A stretch of DNA of 7,510 nt from Aquamicrobium sp. (GCA_014860725.1 JACZJD010000264.1:1-7510); one strand, 5' to 3'; counted from the first letter of the stretch, positions 1 through 6,787 are shown. Made by a program: numbers and translations. Notes: generated by a model from the sequence alone, not told the origin.

Positions 1-1415
1 CCATGGTGCTCGGCGCGATCTTCTTCGCCGGCACGGACGTGCTGACCTCCGTCATGATCTACCCGCTCGCCATCTGCGCGGCCTGCATCGTGACCTCGAT
101 CGTCGGCACCTTCTTCGTCAAGCTCGGCGCCAACGGCTCGATCATGGGCGCGCTCTACAAGGGCCTGATCGTCACTGGCGTTCTGACCGTCGGCGGCGTC
201 GCCATCGCCAACCAGCTCACCGTCGGCTGGGGCGAGATCGGCGTGGTCGCCGGCCAGTCCATCACCGGCTCGGCGCTGTTCGTGTGCGGCCTGATCGGCC
301 TGATCGTCACCGGCCTCATCGTCGTCATCACCGAATACTACACCGGCACCAACAAGCGCCCGGTGAACTCCATCGCCCAGGCGTCGGTGACCGGCCACGG
401 CACCAACGTCATCCAGGGCCTCGCCGTCTCGCTCGAGTCGACCGCCCTTCCGGCGATCGTCATCGTCGGCGGCATCCTCGCCACGTTCCAGCTCGCCGGC
501 CTCTTCGGCACCGCCATCGCGGTGACGACCATGCTCGGCCTTGCCGGCATGATCGTGGCGCTCGACGCCTTCGGCCCCGTCACCGACAATGCCGGCGGCA
601 TCGCCGAGATGTCGGGCCTGCCGTCCGAGGTGCGTCAGTCGACCGACGCGCTCGACGCCGTCGGCAACACCACCAAGGCCGTCACCAAGGGCTACGCCAT
701 CGGCTCGGCCGGTCTCGGCGCGCTGGTCCTGTTCGCCGCCTACTCCTACGATCTGGAGTATTTCGCGGCCAACAGCGCCCAGTTCCCCTACTTCGCGGAT
801 GTCGGCGAGATCTCCTTCTCGCTCGCCAACCCCTACGTGGTCGCGGGCCTGATCTTCGGCGGCCTGATCCCCTACCTCTTCGGCGGCATCGCCATGACGG
901 CCGTCGGCCGCGCGGCGGGCTCGATCGTCGAGGAGGTGCGTCGCCAGTTCCGCGAGGATCCGGGCATCATGGCCGGCACCTCGAAGCCGAACTACGCCCG
1001 CGCGGTCGACCTTCTGACCAAGGCCGCGATCCGCGAGATGATCATCCCCTCGCTGCTGCCGGTGCTCGCGCCGCTCGTCGTCTATTTCGGCGTGCTGCTG
1101 ATCTCCGGCTCCAAGGCCTCGGCCTTCGCCGCGCTCGGCGCCTCGCTGCTCGGCGTGATCGTCAACGGCCTGTTCGTCGCCATCTCGATGACCTCGGGCG
1201 GCGGCGCGTGGGACAACGCCAAGAAGTCGTTCGAGGACGGCTTCACCGACAAGGACGGCGTCAAGCACCTCAAGGGCTCGGAAGCGCACAAGGCCTCCGT
1301 CCCCGGCGACACGGTCGGCGATCCCTACAAGGACACGGCCGGCCCGGCGGTGAACCCGGCGATCAAGATCACCAACATCGTCGCCCTGCTGCTGCTCGCC
1401 GTCCTGGCGCACTGA
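1..1415 (+). CDS. hppA: K+-independent H+-translocating membrane pyrophosphatase, C-terminal part (5' truncated by window)
   Basis: Integral inner-membrane enzyme that hydrolyses pyrophosphate and pumps protons out of the cytoplasm. About 470 residues are visible; family members are roughly 700, so about a third is missing at the left edge and the first ATG at position 3 is probably internal. Seen in the sequence: many hydrophobic membrane segments; the family signature [16 protein letters not shown] (visible residues 188-203), whose acidic residues belong to the Mg-PPi site; a conserved WDNAKK segment near residue 403; and the C-terminal [17 protein letters not shown] block (436-452) followed by a last membrane helix. 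In the [10 protein letters not shown] segment a lysine (codon 675-677) sits where K+-dependent enzymes carry alanine, and a threonine follows three residues later. This pair is known to mark K+-independent H+-pumping enzymes. The gene is convergent with bamE and closed by a strong terminator. Confidence 0.96.
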   Translation, partial: MVLGAIFFAGTDVLTSVMIYPLAICAACIVTSIVGTFFVKLGANGSIMGALYKGLIVTGVLTVGGVAIANQLTVGWGEIGVVAGQSITGSALFVCGLIGLIVTGLIVVITEYYTGTNKRPVNSIAQASVTGHGTNVIQGLAVSLESTALPAIVIVGGILATFQLAGLFGTAIAVTTMLGLAGMIVALDAFGPVTDNAGGIAEMSGLPSEVRQSTDALDAVGNTTKAVTKGYAIGSAGLGALVLFAAYSYDLEYFAANSAQFPYFADVGEISFSLANPYVVAGLIFGGLIPYLFGGIAMTAVGRAAGSIVEEVRRQFREDPGIMAGTSKPNYARAVDLLTKAAIREMIIPSLLPVLAPLVVYFGVLLISGSKASAFAALGASLLGVIVNGLFVAISMTSGGGAWDNAKKSFEDGFTDKDGVKHLKGSEAHKASVPGDTVGDPYKDTAGPAVNPAIKITNIVALLLLAVLAH

Positions 1416-1424
1416 CGGGCGGCT

Positions 1425-1462
1425 GACCGGGGAGGGCGCATCCCGCCCTCCTTCGGCCGGTC
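1425..1462. other. Stem-loop downstream of hppA
   Basis: A perfect 8-bp stem GGAGGGCG/CGCCCTCC (1431-1438 with 1444-1451) has a 5-nt loop. An outer 6-bp stem GACCGG/CCGGTC (1425-1430 with 1457-1462) stacks on it with a 5-nt bulge. There is no U-run directly after it, so it is probably a 3'-end stabilising or attenuating hairpin just ahead of the canonical terminator rather than a terminator itself. Confidence 0.5.
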
Positions 1463-1471
1463 ATCGAACAG

Positions 1472-1509
1472 AAAAGGCCGCAGGAGCGATCCTGCGGCCC
1501 TTTTCTTTT
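1472..1509. terminator. Rho-independent terminator of hppA
   Basis: A perfect 10-bp stem GGCCGCAGGA/TCCTGCGGCC (1476-1485 with 1490-1499) is closed by a GCGA tetraloop. AAAA lies on the 5' side and TTTTCTTTT on the 3' side. It lies about 60 bp after the hppA stop, and because of the flanking A and T tracts could also act on minus-strand readthrough. Confidence 0.88.
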
Positions 1510-1533
1510 GCCGGGCGGAACGTGGCCCCGGCG

Positions 1534-1566
1534 CACGAAAAAGGCGGCCCGAAAGCCGCCTTCGTG
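1534..1566 (-). terminator. Rho-independent terminator of bamE
   Basis: Read on the minus strand, CACGAAGGCGGC pairs with GCCGCC and then TTCGTG across a TTTCGG loop, with two extra T making a TTTTT run inside the 3' arm. Stem blocks are 1534-1539 with 1561-1566, and 1543-1548 with 1555-1560. It lies 45 bp past the bamE stop codon. Together with the hppA terminator it insulates two convergent genes. Confidence 0.8.
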
Positions 1567-1611
1567 TTCTCTGGATTCGATGGCGGAGCGGGCGGGCCCG
1601 CGATCCACGCG

Positions 1612-2127
1612 TCAGAACGGATTGGGATTGGCCGGCGCGCCGCCGCTGAGCATGCCGGTGATGAGGCCGCCGAGGAACGAGGTCTCCTTGCCGCCGGTCG
1701 GCGTCGTGCGCGAGATGAAGTCGAACACCCTGCCGTCCTGCATGCCGTAATGGGCGATGTTGGAGACGCGCCCGTCGGGGCCGAAATAGACGGCGAGCAC
1801 CCGCTGGTCGGTCACGCGCGGGTTCATGAACGCCACGGAGCGCTTGCGCGTCTGCGAGATGTAGTAGAAGGCCTCGGTGTCGAAGGTCGCGGTCGTCGAG
1901 GGCGTGCCCAGCGACAGCAGCACCTGCTCGCGGCTGGAGCCGACGGGCACGAGGTCCAGCGTCTCCTGGTCGATGACGAAGCCGTGGGACAGCGTTTCGC
2001 TCGGCGTCAGGTTCTCGGCCGCGTTGCAGCCGGCCAAGAGCAGCGCAACGCCGGTGGCGGCCAGCATGATACGGGCAGGACGGGCAATGCCCGTTCCGGA
2101 ATTTCGCGAATGCACCGGCAGCTCCAT
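1612..2127 (-). CDS. bamE: Outer membrane protein assembly factor BamE (SmpA/OmlA family lipoprotein)
   Basis: Small outer-membrane lipoprotein subunit of the Bam machine, which folds beta-barrel proteins into the outer membrane. With the ATG at 2125-2127 the product has 171 residues. It has an arginine-containing n-region, a hydrophobic stretch and a lipobox LLAGC (lipidated Cys34), then a BamE/SmpA-type domain with the typical VPVGSSREQVLLSLGTPS block (60-77) and the YF/RV...HYGMQDGRV strands (114-134). The tail is Gly/Pro/Asn rich. The frame stays open 50 codons further upstream to 2277, but that extension would bury the signal peptide, so the internal Met is chosen; GGAG precedes it by only 3 nt, so start placement is moderate. 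It is a single gene with its own terminator, divergent from the chaperone gene. Family identity rests on motifs and lipoprotein architecture. Confidence 0.88.
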   Translation of the reverse strand: MELPVHSRNSGTGIARPARIMLAATGVALLLAGCNAAENLTPSETLSHGFVIDQETLDLVPVGSSREQVLLSLGTPSTTATFDTEAFYYISQTRKRSVAFMNPRVTDQRVLAVYFGPDGRVSNIAHYGMQDGRVFDFISRTTPTGGKETSFLGGLITGMLSGGAPANPNPF

Positions 2128-2239
2128 CTTCTCCACGTCGCACCGGCGGCTTGCGCCGGGCGGCAAAAGCGGTAAACCAGCTTGCGCGGCGATGCAACCG
2201 CGCCGCGGATCGAAACCTGCCGTCCGGAAAGCGTTCGCC
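2128..2239. promoter_or_regulatory. Divergent promoter region between bamE and the bc1 chaperone gene
   Basis: This 112-bp gap separates two divergent starts and must hold both promoters. The only plus-strand candidate seen is weak: TTGCGC (2151-2156), 16 nt, TAAACC (2173-2178). On the minus strand TTGCAT followed 17 nt later by TACCGC is equally weak. GGAAAG at 2225-2230 is a plausible ribosome binding site for the chaperone gene, 9 nt from its ATG. The region is assigned from gene orientation rather than from a clear box. Confidence 0.35.
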
Positions 2240-2794
2240 ATGTTCAAGTCCATCCTGAGCTTCGGCCGGCCGTCCAACCGGCATGTGACCGACGCGCTCT
2301 ACGAGGCAATCGTGGCAGCGGCGCGGCAGCCGCGCTTCTATTCCGAGTGGGAGGTGCCGGACACGCCGCTCGGCCGCTACGAGATGCTGTCGCTGCACAT
2401 GTTCCTGTTCCTGGAGCGCGCCCGCGGCGGCAAGGCGGGCCTTCCCGAGCTGGCGCAGGACCTGACGGACGAGTTCTTCAAGGACATGGACCACTCGCTG
2501 CGCGAGCTCGGCATCGGCGACCTCGGCGTGCCCAAGCGGATGAAGAAGCTGGCGAGGATGTTCTACGGCCGCGCCGAGGCCTATCGCGTGGCGCTCGAGG
2601 CCGGAGACACCGCCGCGCTGGCGACGGCGCTCGGCCGCAACGTGCATCCGCAGCGCCCGGACTGGCCGCATGCGGCGGCGCTCGCCGCCTATGCGGTGCA
2701 GGCCTCGGCCGCGCTTGCCGGGCAGGAGGATGTGGCGCTGCTTGCCGGGCGGATCGCCTTTCCCGCCGCCGAAGCCGTGGAGGCCCGGTCATGA
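2240..2794 (+). CDS. Ubiquinol-cytochrome c chaperone family protein (CBP3-like)
   Basis: A 184-residue cytoplasmic protein of the ubiquinol-cytochrome c chaperone family, the bacterial relatives of mitochondrial Cbp3/UQCC1, which helps cytochrome b synthesis and complex III assembly. Visible family blocks are an N-terminal helix with YEAIVAAARQPRFY (21-34), VPDTPLGRYEMLSLHMFL (39-56), and DMDHSLRELGIGDLGVPK (82-99), followed by a basic MKKLARMFYGRAEAY helix. The ATG at 2240 is preferred because homology begins right after it and GGAAAG lies 9 nt upstream; the frame is open far upstream, but that part is antisense to bamE and looks non-coding. The stop overlaps the next start in an ATGA, indicating translational coupling with the DUF177 gene. 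The role in bc1 assembly is inferred from the family. Confidence 0.9.
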   Translation: MFKSILSFGRPSNRHVTDALYEAIVAAARQPRFYSEWEVPDTPLGRYEMLSLHMFLFLERARGGKAGLPELAQDLTDEFFKDMDHSLRELGIGDLGVPKRMKKLARMFYGRAEAYRVALEAGDTAALATALGRNVHPQRPDWPHAAALAAYAVQASAALAGQEDVALLAGRIAFPAAEAVEARS

Positions 2795-3342
2795 GCCGGC
2801 GTGAAGGCGGCGCAAGCCCCGTCTCCTTTCCCGTCCACGTCGCGCACCTGCCGAAGAAAGGCACGACCGTCGCCATCGAGGCCGACGCCGAGCAGCGCGC
2901 CGCCCTTGCCGATGTTCACGGCCTGCGCGCCGTCGACCGCTTCGTCGCCACGCTGGAGGTGGCGCCGTGGAAGCAGGGCGGCGTCAGGGTCGCGGGCAGG
3001 GTGACGGCCGACATCGTCCAGGACTGCGTCGTCACGCTGGAGCCGGTCGCCGCAAGCGTGGACGAGGAGGTGACGGCCGTCTTCCTCCCCGAGGGCTCGA
3101 AGCTCGCCGTGCCCACCTATTCGGCCGAGGGCGAGATCCTGCTCGATGCCGAGGGCGACGACGCCCCGGAGGTCTTTTCCGGCGACACCGTCGATGTCGG
3201 CCAGCTCGCGGAGGAGTTCTTCTCGCTCGGCATCGATCCCTATCCGCGCAAGGCCGGCGTGTCGCTGCCCGCGGGAGCCGAACGGGAGGAGAAGCGCGGA
3301 CCGCTCTACGACAAGCTGACGGAGCTGAAGAAGAAGCTCTGA
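2791..3342 (+). CDS. yceD: DUF177 / YceD family protein (23S rRNA accumulation protein-like)
   Basis: A 183-residue soluble acidic protein of the DUF177 (YceD) family. E. coli YceD is linked to 23S rRNA accumulation, and the plant relative acts in plastid 23S rRNA processing; the biochemical role is not settled. Visible: the central Cys79 with VVTLEPV (80-86), the low-complexity acidic stretch EGEILLDAEGDDAPE (113-127), the conserved C-terminal GQLAEEFFSLGIDPYPRK block (137-154), and a basic tail ending LTELKKKL. The family's usual second Cys next to Cys79 is absent, which is common in alphaproteobacterial members. Start at 2791 has GGAGG (2779-2783) 7 nt upstream and overlaps the chaperone stop by four bases. 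In gammaproteobacteria rpmF follows this gene; here plsX does. Assignment rests on the C-terminal motif plus synteny. Confidence 0.88.
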   Translation: MSRREGGASPVSFPVHVAHLPKKGTTVAIEADAEQRAALADVHGLRAVDRFVATLEVAPWKQGGVRVAGRVTADIVQDCVVTLEPVAASVDEEVTAVFLPEGSKLAVPTYSAEGEILLDAEGDDAPEVFSGDTVDVGQLAEEFFSLGIDPYPRKAGVSLPAGAEREEKRGPLYDKLTELKKKL

Positions 3343-3392
3343 AATAGCTGTGCCAGCCCGTGAATCCGGTTGTGCGGCACCGGAAAACCGCT

Positions 3393-3406
3393 ATTTTCGC
3401 GAAAAT
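3393..3406. promoter_or_regulatory. Perfect 14-bp palindrome in the plsX upstream region (candidate operator)
   Basis: ATTTTCGCGAAAAT is exactly equal to its reverse complement. It lies 50 bp after the DUF177 stop and 45 bp before the plsX start, in a non-coding gap and in an AT-rich patch of otherwise GC-rich sequence. That is the size and symmetry expected for binding a dimeric regulator. No known regulator motif is recognised, so operator function is inferred. Confidence 0.4.
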
Positions 3407-3410
3407 CTGT

Positions 3411-3430
3411 CCCTCTCCCCGCTTCGGGGC
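3411..3430. repeat. GC-rich hairpin resembling half of a rhizobial intergenic repeat
   Basis: CCCTCTCCCCGCTTCGGGGC contains a CCCCG-CTT-CGGGG hairpin (3417-3429). The CCCTCTCCCCGC...GGGG pattern resembles the left half of palindromic intergenic elements I recall from many Hyphomicrobiales genomes. A related CCCCGCTTCGCGG block occurs near 7320 in this window. It sits just before the weak plsX ribosome binding site, so it could affect translation initiation. Only a genome-wide search would show it is repeated. Confidence 0.35.
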
Positions 3431-3450
3431 CCAGAAGAAACGACTGCCTC

Positions 3451-4527
3451 TTGATACGCATCGCCATCGACGCAATGGGTGGAGACCACGGACCGGAGGT
3501 CACCATCGCCGGTCTCGACAAGGTCTCCGAGCGCCGCCCCGACGTTCGCTTCATCCTCTTCGGCCGCGACGACCGCGTGCGCCCGGTTCTCGACAGATAT
3601 CCGCGCGTCGCCGCCGCCTCGCAGTTCGTGCACTGCGACGTGGCCGTGCGCATGGACGACAAGCCGAGCCAGGCGCTGCGCCAGGGGCGTTGGAAGTCGT
3701 CGATGTGGAAGGCGATCGAGGCGGTCAAGACCGGCGATGCCGATGTCTGCGTCTCCGCCGGCAATACCGGCGCGCTGATGGCGATGTCGAAGTTCTGCCT
3801 GCGCACCATGGCCGCCATCGAGCGGCCGGCCATCGCCGCCATCTGGCCGACCGTGCGCGGGGAGAGCATCGTGCTCGATGTCGGCGCCACCATCGGCGCC
3901 GACGCCCACCAGCTGATCGACTTCGCTATTCTGGGTTCCGCGATGGCGCGCGCCATCTTCGGCATCAACCGCCCGTCCGTCGGCCTGCTCAATGTCGGCG
4001 TCGAGGAGGTCAAGGGCCAGGAGGAGGTCAAGGAAGCCGGCCGGCTGCTGCGCGAGGCGGAGCTGAAGTCGATGGACTATCGCGGCTTCGTCGAGGGCGA
4101 CGACATCGGCCGCGGCTCCGTCGACGTGGTGGTGACGGAAGGCTTCGCCGGCAACATCGCGCTCAAGACGGCCGAGGGTACGGCCAAGCAGATCGCCGAA
4201 TATCTGCGCGCCGCGATGGGCCGCACCTTCATGACCAAGCTGGGCTATGTGCTGGCGCGCGACGCCTTTAACCATCTGCGCGAGAAGATGGACGTGCGCC
4301 GCGCCAATGGCGGCGTGTTCCTCGGCCTGAACGGCATCGTGGTCAAGAGCCACGGCGGCGCCGACCCCGAGGGGTTCGCCGCGGCCGTCGAGCTGGGCTA
4401 TGATATGGCCCGCAGCCGGCTGATGGACGGCATCCGCAGCGAACTCGAGGCCTTCCACGGCGGTCGGGCCGGAAAGCGCGGTGCGTCGGAGGACGGCGCG
4501 GACGTTTCCGAAGAAGAGCAGGGCTAG
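3451..4527 (+). CDS. plsX: Phosphate acyltransferase PlsX (TTG start)
   Basis: PlsX converts acyl-ACP and phosphate into acyl-phosphate, the acyl donor for PlsY in phosphatidic acid synthesis; it is a peripheral membrane enzyme. The product is 358 residues, close to the family norm. Visible hallmarks: N-terminal strand and loop [13 protein letters not shown] (4-16), SAGNTGALM (102-110), [12 protein letters not shown] (178-189), [13 protein letters not shown] (228-240) and [12 protein letters not shown] (294-305). After about residue 335 there is a hydrophilic, acidic tail not needed for the fold. The start is taken as TTG 3451, giving [12 protein letters not shown], because the next ATG (3475) would delete the first conserved strand and the upstream ATG (3370) would run through the palindrome region and add 27 unrelated residues. 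The RBS is weak (AGAAGAAA at 3433-3440, 10 nt upstream). fabH follows after four bases, a classic pair. Confidence 0.96.
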   Translation: MIRIAIDAMGGDHGPEVTIAGLDKVSERRPDVRFILFGRDDRVRPVLDRYPRVAAASQFVHCDVAVRMDDKPSQALRQGRWKSSMWKAIEAVKTGDADVCVSAGNTGALMAMSKFCLRTMAAIERPAIAAIWPTVRGESIVLDVGATIGADAHQLIDFAILGSAMARAIFGINRPSVGLLNVGVEEVKGQEEVKEAGRLLREAELKSMDYRGFVEGDDIGRGSVDVVVTEGFAGNIALKTAEGTAKQIAEYLRAAMGRTFMTKLGYVLARDAFNHLREKMDVRRANGGVFLGLNGIVVKSHGGADPEGFAAAVELGYDMARSRLMDGIRSELEAFHGGRAGKRGASEDGADVSEEEQG

Positions 4528-4531
4528 GCGC

Positions 4532-5503
4532 ATGATACGATCCATCGTGTGCGGCGTGGGCACCGCCCTGCCGCGTCGCATCATGAAGAATGCGGAATTC
4601 GAGACCCTCGTCGACACCTCCGACGAGTGGATCGTCCAGCGCACCGGCATCCGCCAGCGCCACATCGCGGCCGAGGACGAGACGACCGCATCGCTCGGCG
4701 AGGCCGCGGCGCGGGCCGCGCTCGCCGATGCCGGCCTGACGCCCGCCGACATCGACCTGATCGTGCTCGCCACCTCGACGCCGAACAACACCTTCCCGGC
4801 GACCGCCGTCGAGATCCAGGAACGGCTCGGCATGCACCACGGCTTCGCCTTCGACATGCAGGCCGTGTGCTCGGGCTTCGTCTACGCGGTGACGGCGGCG
4901 GACGCCCATATCCGCGGCGGGCTCGCGCGCCGCGTGCTGGTGATCGGCTCGGAAACCTTCTCGCGCATCCTCGACTGGAGCGACCGCACCACCTGCGTCC
5001 TCTTCGGCGACGGCGCCGGCGCCATCGTTCTGGAGGCGGCCGAAAGCCCGGGCCTCGGATCGGACCGCGGCATCCTCGCCGCCAGCCTGCGCTCGGACGG
5101 CAGCCACCGCGACAAGCTCTATGTCGACGGCGGCCCCTCCACCACGCAGACGGTCGGCCACCTGCGCATGGAAGGCCGCGAGGTCTTCAAGCATGCCGTC
5201 GGCATGATCACCGACGTGGTCGAGGACGTGCTGGCCAAGGGCGGCGTCACGGCCGGCGAGCTCGACTGGTTCGTGCCGCACCAGGCCAACAAGCGCATCA
5301 TCGACGCCTCGGCGAGGAAGCTCGGCATCGCCGAGGAGAAGGTCGTCATCACCGTCGACCGCCACGGCAACACCTCGGCCGCCTCGGTGCCGCTCGCGCT
5401 CGGCGCCGCGGTCGAGGACGGGCGTATCAGGAAGGGCGACCTCGTGCTGCTCGAGGCCATGGGCGGCGGCTTCACCTGGGGCGCGGTGCTCCTGCGCTGG
5501 TAA
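4532..5503 (+). CDS. fabH: Beta-ketoacyl-ACP synthase III (KAS III)
   Basis: FabH starts type II fatty acid synthesis by condensing acetyl-CoA (or another short acyl-CoA) with malonyl-ACP in the cytoplasm. The product has 323 residues, normal for the family. The full catalytic triad is visible: Cys113 in AVCSGF, His250 in [10 protein letters not shown] (the ACP-binding helix begins here) and Asn280 in HGNTSAAS. Other family blocks are [14 protein letters not shown] (31-44), NNTFPATA (85-92), [11 protein letters not shown] (158-168) and the C-terminal [16 protein letters not shown] 4532 is chosen because homology starts there; AGGG (4520-4523) sits 8 nt upstream inside the end of plsX. The four-base spacing to plsX indicates cotranscription, linking fatty acid initiation to phospholipid synthesis. 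An imperfect stem-loop follows the stop. Confidence 0.97.
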   Translation: MIRSIVCGVGTALPRRIMKNAEFETLVDTSDEWIVQRTGIRQRHIAAEDETTASLGEAAARAALADAGLTPADIDLIVLATSTPNNTFPATAVEIQERLGMHHGFAFDMQAVCSGFVYAVTAADAHIRGGLARRVLVIGSETFSRILDWSDRTTCVLFGDGAGAIVLEAAESPGLGSDRGILAASLRSDGSHRDKLYVDGGPSTTQTVGHLRMEGREVFKHAVGMITDVVEDVLAKGGVTAGELDWFVPHQANKRIIDASARKLGIAEEKVVITVDRHGNTSAASVPLALGAAVEDGRIRKGDLVLLEAMGGGFTWGAVLLRW

Positions 5504-5523
5504 CGACCTGTCAACGACAGCTC

Positions 5524-5555
5524 GAACCCCGCCGAGATTCTGCTGGCGGGGGTTC
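5524..5555 (+). terminator. Imperfect terminator-like stem-loop after fabH
   Basis: GAACCCCGCC (5524-5533) pairs with GGCGGGGGTTC (5545-5555) with one bulged G and an 11-nt loop. Only a short pyrimidine/T stretch (TTCTTG) follows, so termination may be partial and readthrough into ihfA is possible. It overlaps the start of the likely ihfA promoter. Confidence 0.45.
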
Positions 5556-5584
5556 TTGACCTCGACGGACCAATTTCTTAACGT
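5556..5584 (+). promoter_or_regulatory. Candidate sigma-70 promoter for ihfA
   Basis: TTGACC (5556-5561) is a good -35 box for alphaproteobacteria. A -10 box is less clear: CTTAAC (5577-5582, 15-nt spacer) or TAACGT (5579-5584, 17-nt spacer). The following 50 bp to the ATG are markedly AT-richer than the genes around them. The downstream gene is a single ORF after a terminator-like hairpin, which argues for an independent promoter here. Confidence 0.35.
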
Positions 5585-5634
5585 CGCGAAATATTGCGGA
5601 TTTTTCAGATAGTTCGAGATGGTTGGACCGCTCA

Positions 5635-5958
5635 ATGGGGGGAAAGACACTTACGCGCGCTGACCTGGCCGAGGCCGTTTATAGAAAGGTCGGTCTGTCG
5701 CGCACCGAATCCGCCCAGCTCGTCGAGATGGTTCTCGACGAGATTTGCGAGGCCATCGTCCGCGGCGAAACCGTCAAGCTCTCCTCCTTCGCCACCTTTC
5801 AGGTCCGCGACAAGAACGAGCGCATCGGCCGCAACCCCAAGACGGGCGAGGAGGTGCCGATCCTTCCCCGCCGCGTCATGACCTTCAAGGCGTCCAACGT
5901 CCTCAAGCAGCGCATCCTGCGCGCGCATCAGGCCGCCAAGGCCAAGGGCCGCAAGTAG
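5635..5958 (+). CDS. ihfA: Integration host factor subunit alpha
   Basis: IHF-alpha forms a heterodimer with IHF-beta that binds specific sites and bends DNA sharply in transcription, replication and recombination. The product has 107 residues. It shows the whole HU/IHF fold: N-terminal helices [17 protein letters not shown] (7-23), the core [13 protein letters not shown] (48-60), and the DNA-contacting arm [14 protein letters not shown] (63-76), whose Pro68 is the intercalating proline. [16 protein letters not shown] (79-94) marks the alpha rather than the beta subunit. The tail is Lys/Ala rich. ATG 5635 gives the usual MGGKT start; an in-frame TTG at 5623 would add MDRS but is less likely. 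The sequence GGTTGGA (5621-5627), 7 nt upstream, is a modest RBS. The merR-type gene follows, an arrangement conserved in rhizobia. Confidence 0.96.
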   Translation: MGGKTLTRADLAEAVYRKVGLSRTESAQLVEMVLDEICEAIVRGETVKLSSFATFQVRDKNERIGRNPKTGEEVPILPRRVMTFKASNVLKQRILRAHQAAKAKGRK

Positions 5959-6050
5959 CGTCCTCCGGCATTCCCGCGCGGCTGGCGACGGCCGGCTTCC
6001 GGTGCCGTTCCGTTGCGTAAAGAAAAGTGCCGCCGGCTTGCCCGGCAGAC

Positions 6051-6080
6051 TTGAAAGCGCCCATTTGTGACGCTTCTATT
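6051..6080 (+). promoter_or_regulatory. Candidate sigma-70 promoter for the MerR-type gene
   Basis: TTGAAA (6051-6056), an 18-nt spacer, then TCTATT (6075-6080) match five of six and four of six consensus positions. The predicted start of transcription would lie about 25 nt before the ATG and upstream of the AGGA (6097-6100) ribosome binding site. The 153-bp ihfA-merR gap contains no recognisable gene or U-tracted terminator, so the gene may also be reached by readthrough from ihfA. Confidence 0.4.
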
Positions 6081-6111
6081 GCCCCGATTCGCAAGCAGGA
6101 ACGCGTGCCCC

Positions 6112-6663
6112 ATGGACAAGAGCCCGGATGCCTTCCGCACCATCAGCGAGGTCGCCGAGCAGCTCGACCTGCCGCAGCACGTGCTGCGCTTCTGGGAGAC
6201 GCGCTTTGCCCAGATCAAGCCGCTGAAGCGCGGCGGCGGCCGTCGCTACTACCGCCCGCAGGATGTCGAGCTCATCAAGGGCATCCGCCACATGCTCTAC
6301 GACCAGGGCTACACCATCAAGGGCGTGCAGAAGCTGTTGCGCGACAATGGCGTGCAGTTCCTCATCGCCATCGGCAGCGGCGATCTCGCCGCCGTCGAGG
6401 CCATCGCCCAGCGCCGTCAGGCCGAGGTGGAGGCCGAGGAGGCCGCGCATCAGCCCGCCGCCGCGCCGCGCACCGACGACGAGATGCTGGTCGGCCAGCC
6501 CAAGGTGCGGCCGGGACGGCGTTTCTTCGGCCTCGGCCGCACCGAGGAGGACGGACCGGTCCAGGCCGGCGACGGCCGGCTTTCCCGCGACAACCGCGCG
6601 CTGCTGCAGGAGGCGCTGTTCGACCTGCTCGAATGCAAGCGCCTGCTCGATCAGGTGCGCTAG
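6112..6663 (+). CDS. MerR family transcriptional regulator (MlrA-like HTH)
   Basis: A 183-residue DNA-binding protein. An N-terminal MerR winged helix-turn-helix is clear: [20 protein letters not shown] (11-30) is the HTH, and [17 protein letters not shown] (36-52) is the wing with the RRYYRP hallmark; the helix [17 protein letters not shown] (64-80) completes the domain. The FWE and IKPLKR pattern fits the MlrA-like subgroup found next to ihfA in rhizobia. The middle is acidic then Ala/Pro rich. The C-terminus (159-183) forms one amphipathic helix containing a single Cys175. No metal-binding Cys cluster or vitamin B12 domain is visible, so an inducer cannot be named. ATG 6112 has AGGA 11 nt upstream; homology begins just after it. 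Target genes are unknown; conserved position suggests a housekeeping rather than a resistance role. Confidence 0.9.
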   Translation: MDKSPDAFRTISEVAEQLDLPQHVLRFWETRFAQIKPLKRGGGRRYYRPQDVELIKGIRHMLYDQGYTIKGVQKLLRDNGVQFLIAIGSGDLAAVEAIAQRRQAEVEAEEAAHQPAAAPRTDDEMLVGQPKVRPGRRFFGLGRTEEDGPVQAGDGRLSRDNRALLQEALFDLLECKRLLDQVR

Positions 6664-6735
6664 AGCCATTCAGGAGAAGTGCGAAGCGGTTTTCCGCCCG
6701 GAACGGCGCGGAAGCCGGAAGGCGTTCCGGGCGCC
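6662..6735. repeat. Rhizobial-type intergenic repeat with an 11-bp inverted repeat
   Basis: This stretch begins inside the merR stop codon. It carries the pattern GGAGAAGTGCGAAGCGG-TTTTCCGCCCGGAA, which I recognise as very like an intergenic element scattered through Hyphomicrobiales genomes. It contains a GCGG-TTTT-CCGC hairpin (6686-6697) and a longer 11-bp inverted repeat, CGCCCGGAACG/CGTTCCGGGCG (6695-6705 with 6723-6733), around a 17-nt loop. The two alternative hairpins overlap and cannot form together. Confidence 0.5.
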
Positions 6736-6741
6736 CAAACG

Positions 6742-6767
6742 AAAACCCCGCCTTTCGGCGGGGTTTT
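6742..6767. terminator. Bidirectional Rho-independent terminator (merR / RcnB-like gene)
   Basis: A perfect 11-bp stem AAAACCCCGCC/GGCGGGGTTTT (6742-6752 with 6757-6767) has a TTTC loop. The A tract on one side and T tract on the other make it work for both convergent genes, 79 bp after the merR stop and 21 bp after the RcnB-like stop. Confidence 0.9.
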
Positions 6768-6787
6768 ACGCTTTCGGGAAACTGTGA

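Noticed and set aside
1325..2671. Minus-strand open frame of 448 codons across bamE and its surroundings
   Set aside because: It runs through two terminators, the divergent promoter gap and part of the chaperone gene in a different frame from bamE. Its composition is Arg/Ala biased and it has no recognisable domain.
4003..4033. 13-bp direct repeat GAGGAGGTCAAGG in plsX, 18 nt apart
   Set aside because: It encodes the in-frame [10 protein letters not shown] segment of a normal conserved PlsX region, so it is explained by protein sequence and codon preference.
3391..4857. Long minus-strand open frame (488 codons) opposite plsX and fabH
   Set aside because: It lies antisense to two certain genes, shows no family motif, and is rich in Arg/Ala/Gly/Asp/His as expected when the complement of GC-rich codons is read. 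It is a shadow frame.
5585..5596. TCGCGAAAT before ihfA as a second copy of the plsX palindrome
   Set aside because: It shares only TCGCGAAA with the plsX palindrome and lacks the left half, so the match is too short to claim a common operator.
4343..5650. Minus-strand open frame of 435 codons opposite fabH
   Set aside because: It is antisense to fabH and its intergenic region, with no motif and no RBS; a high-GC shadow.
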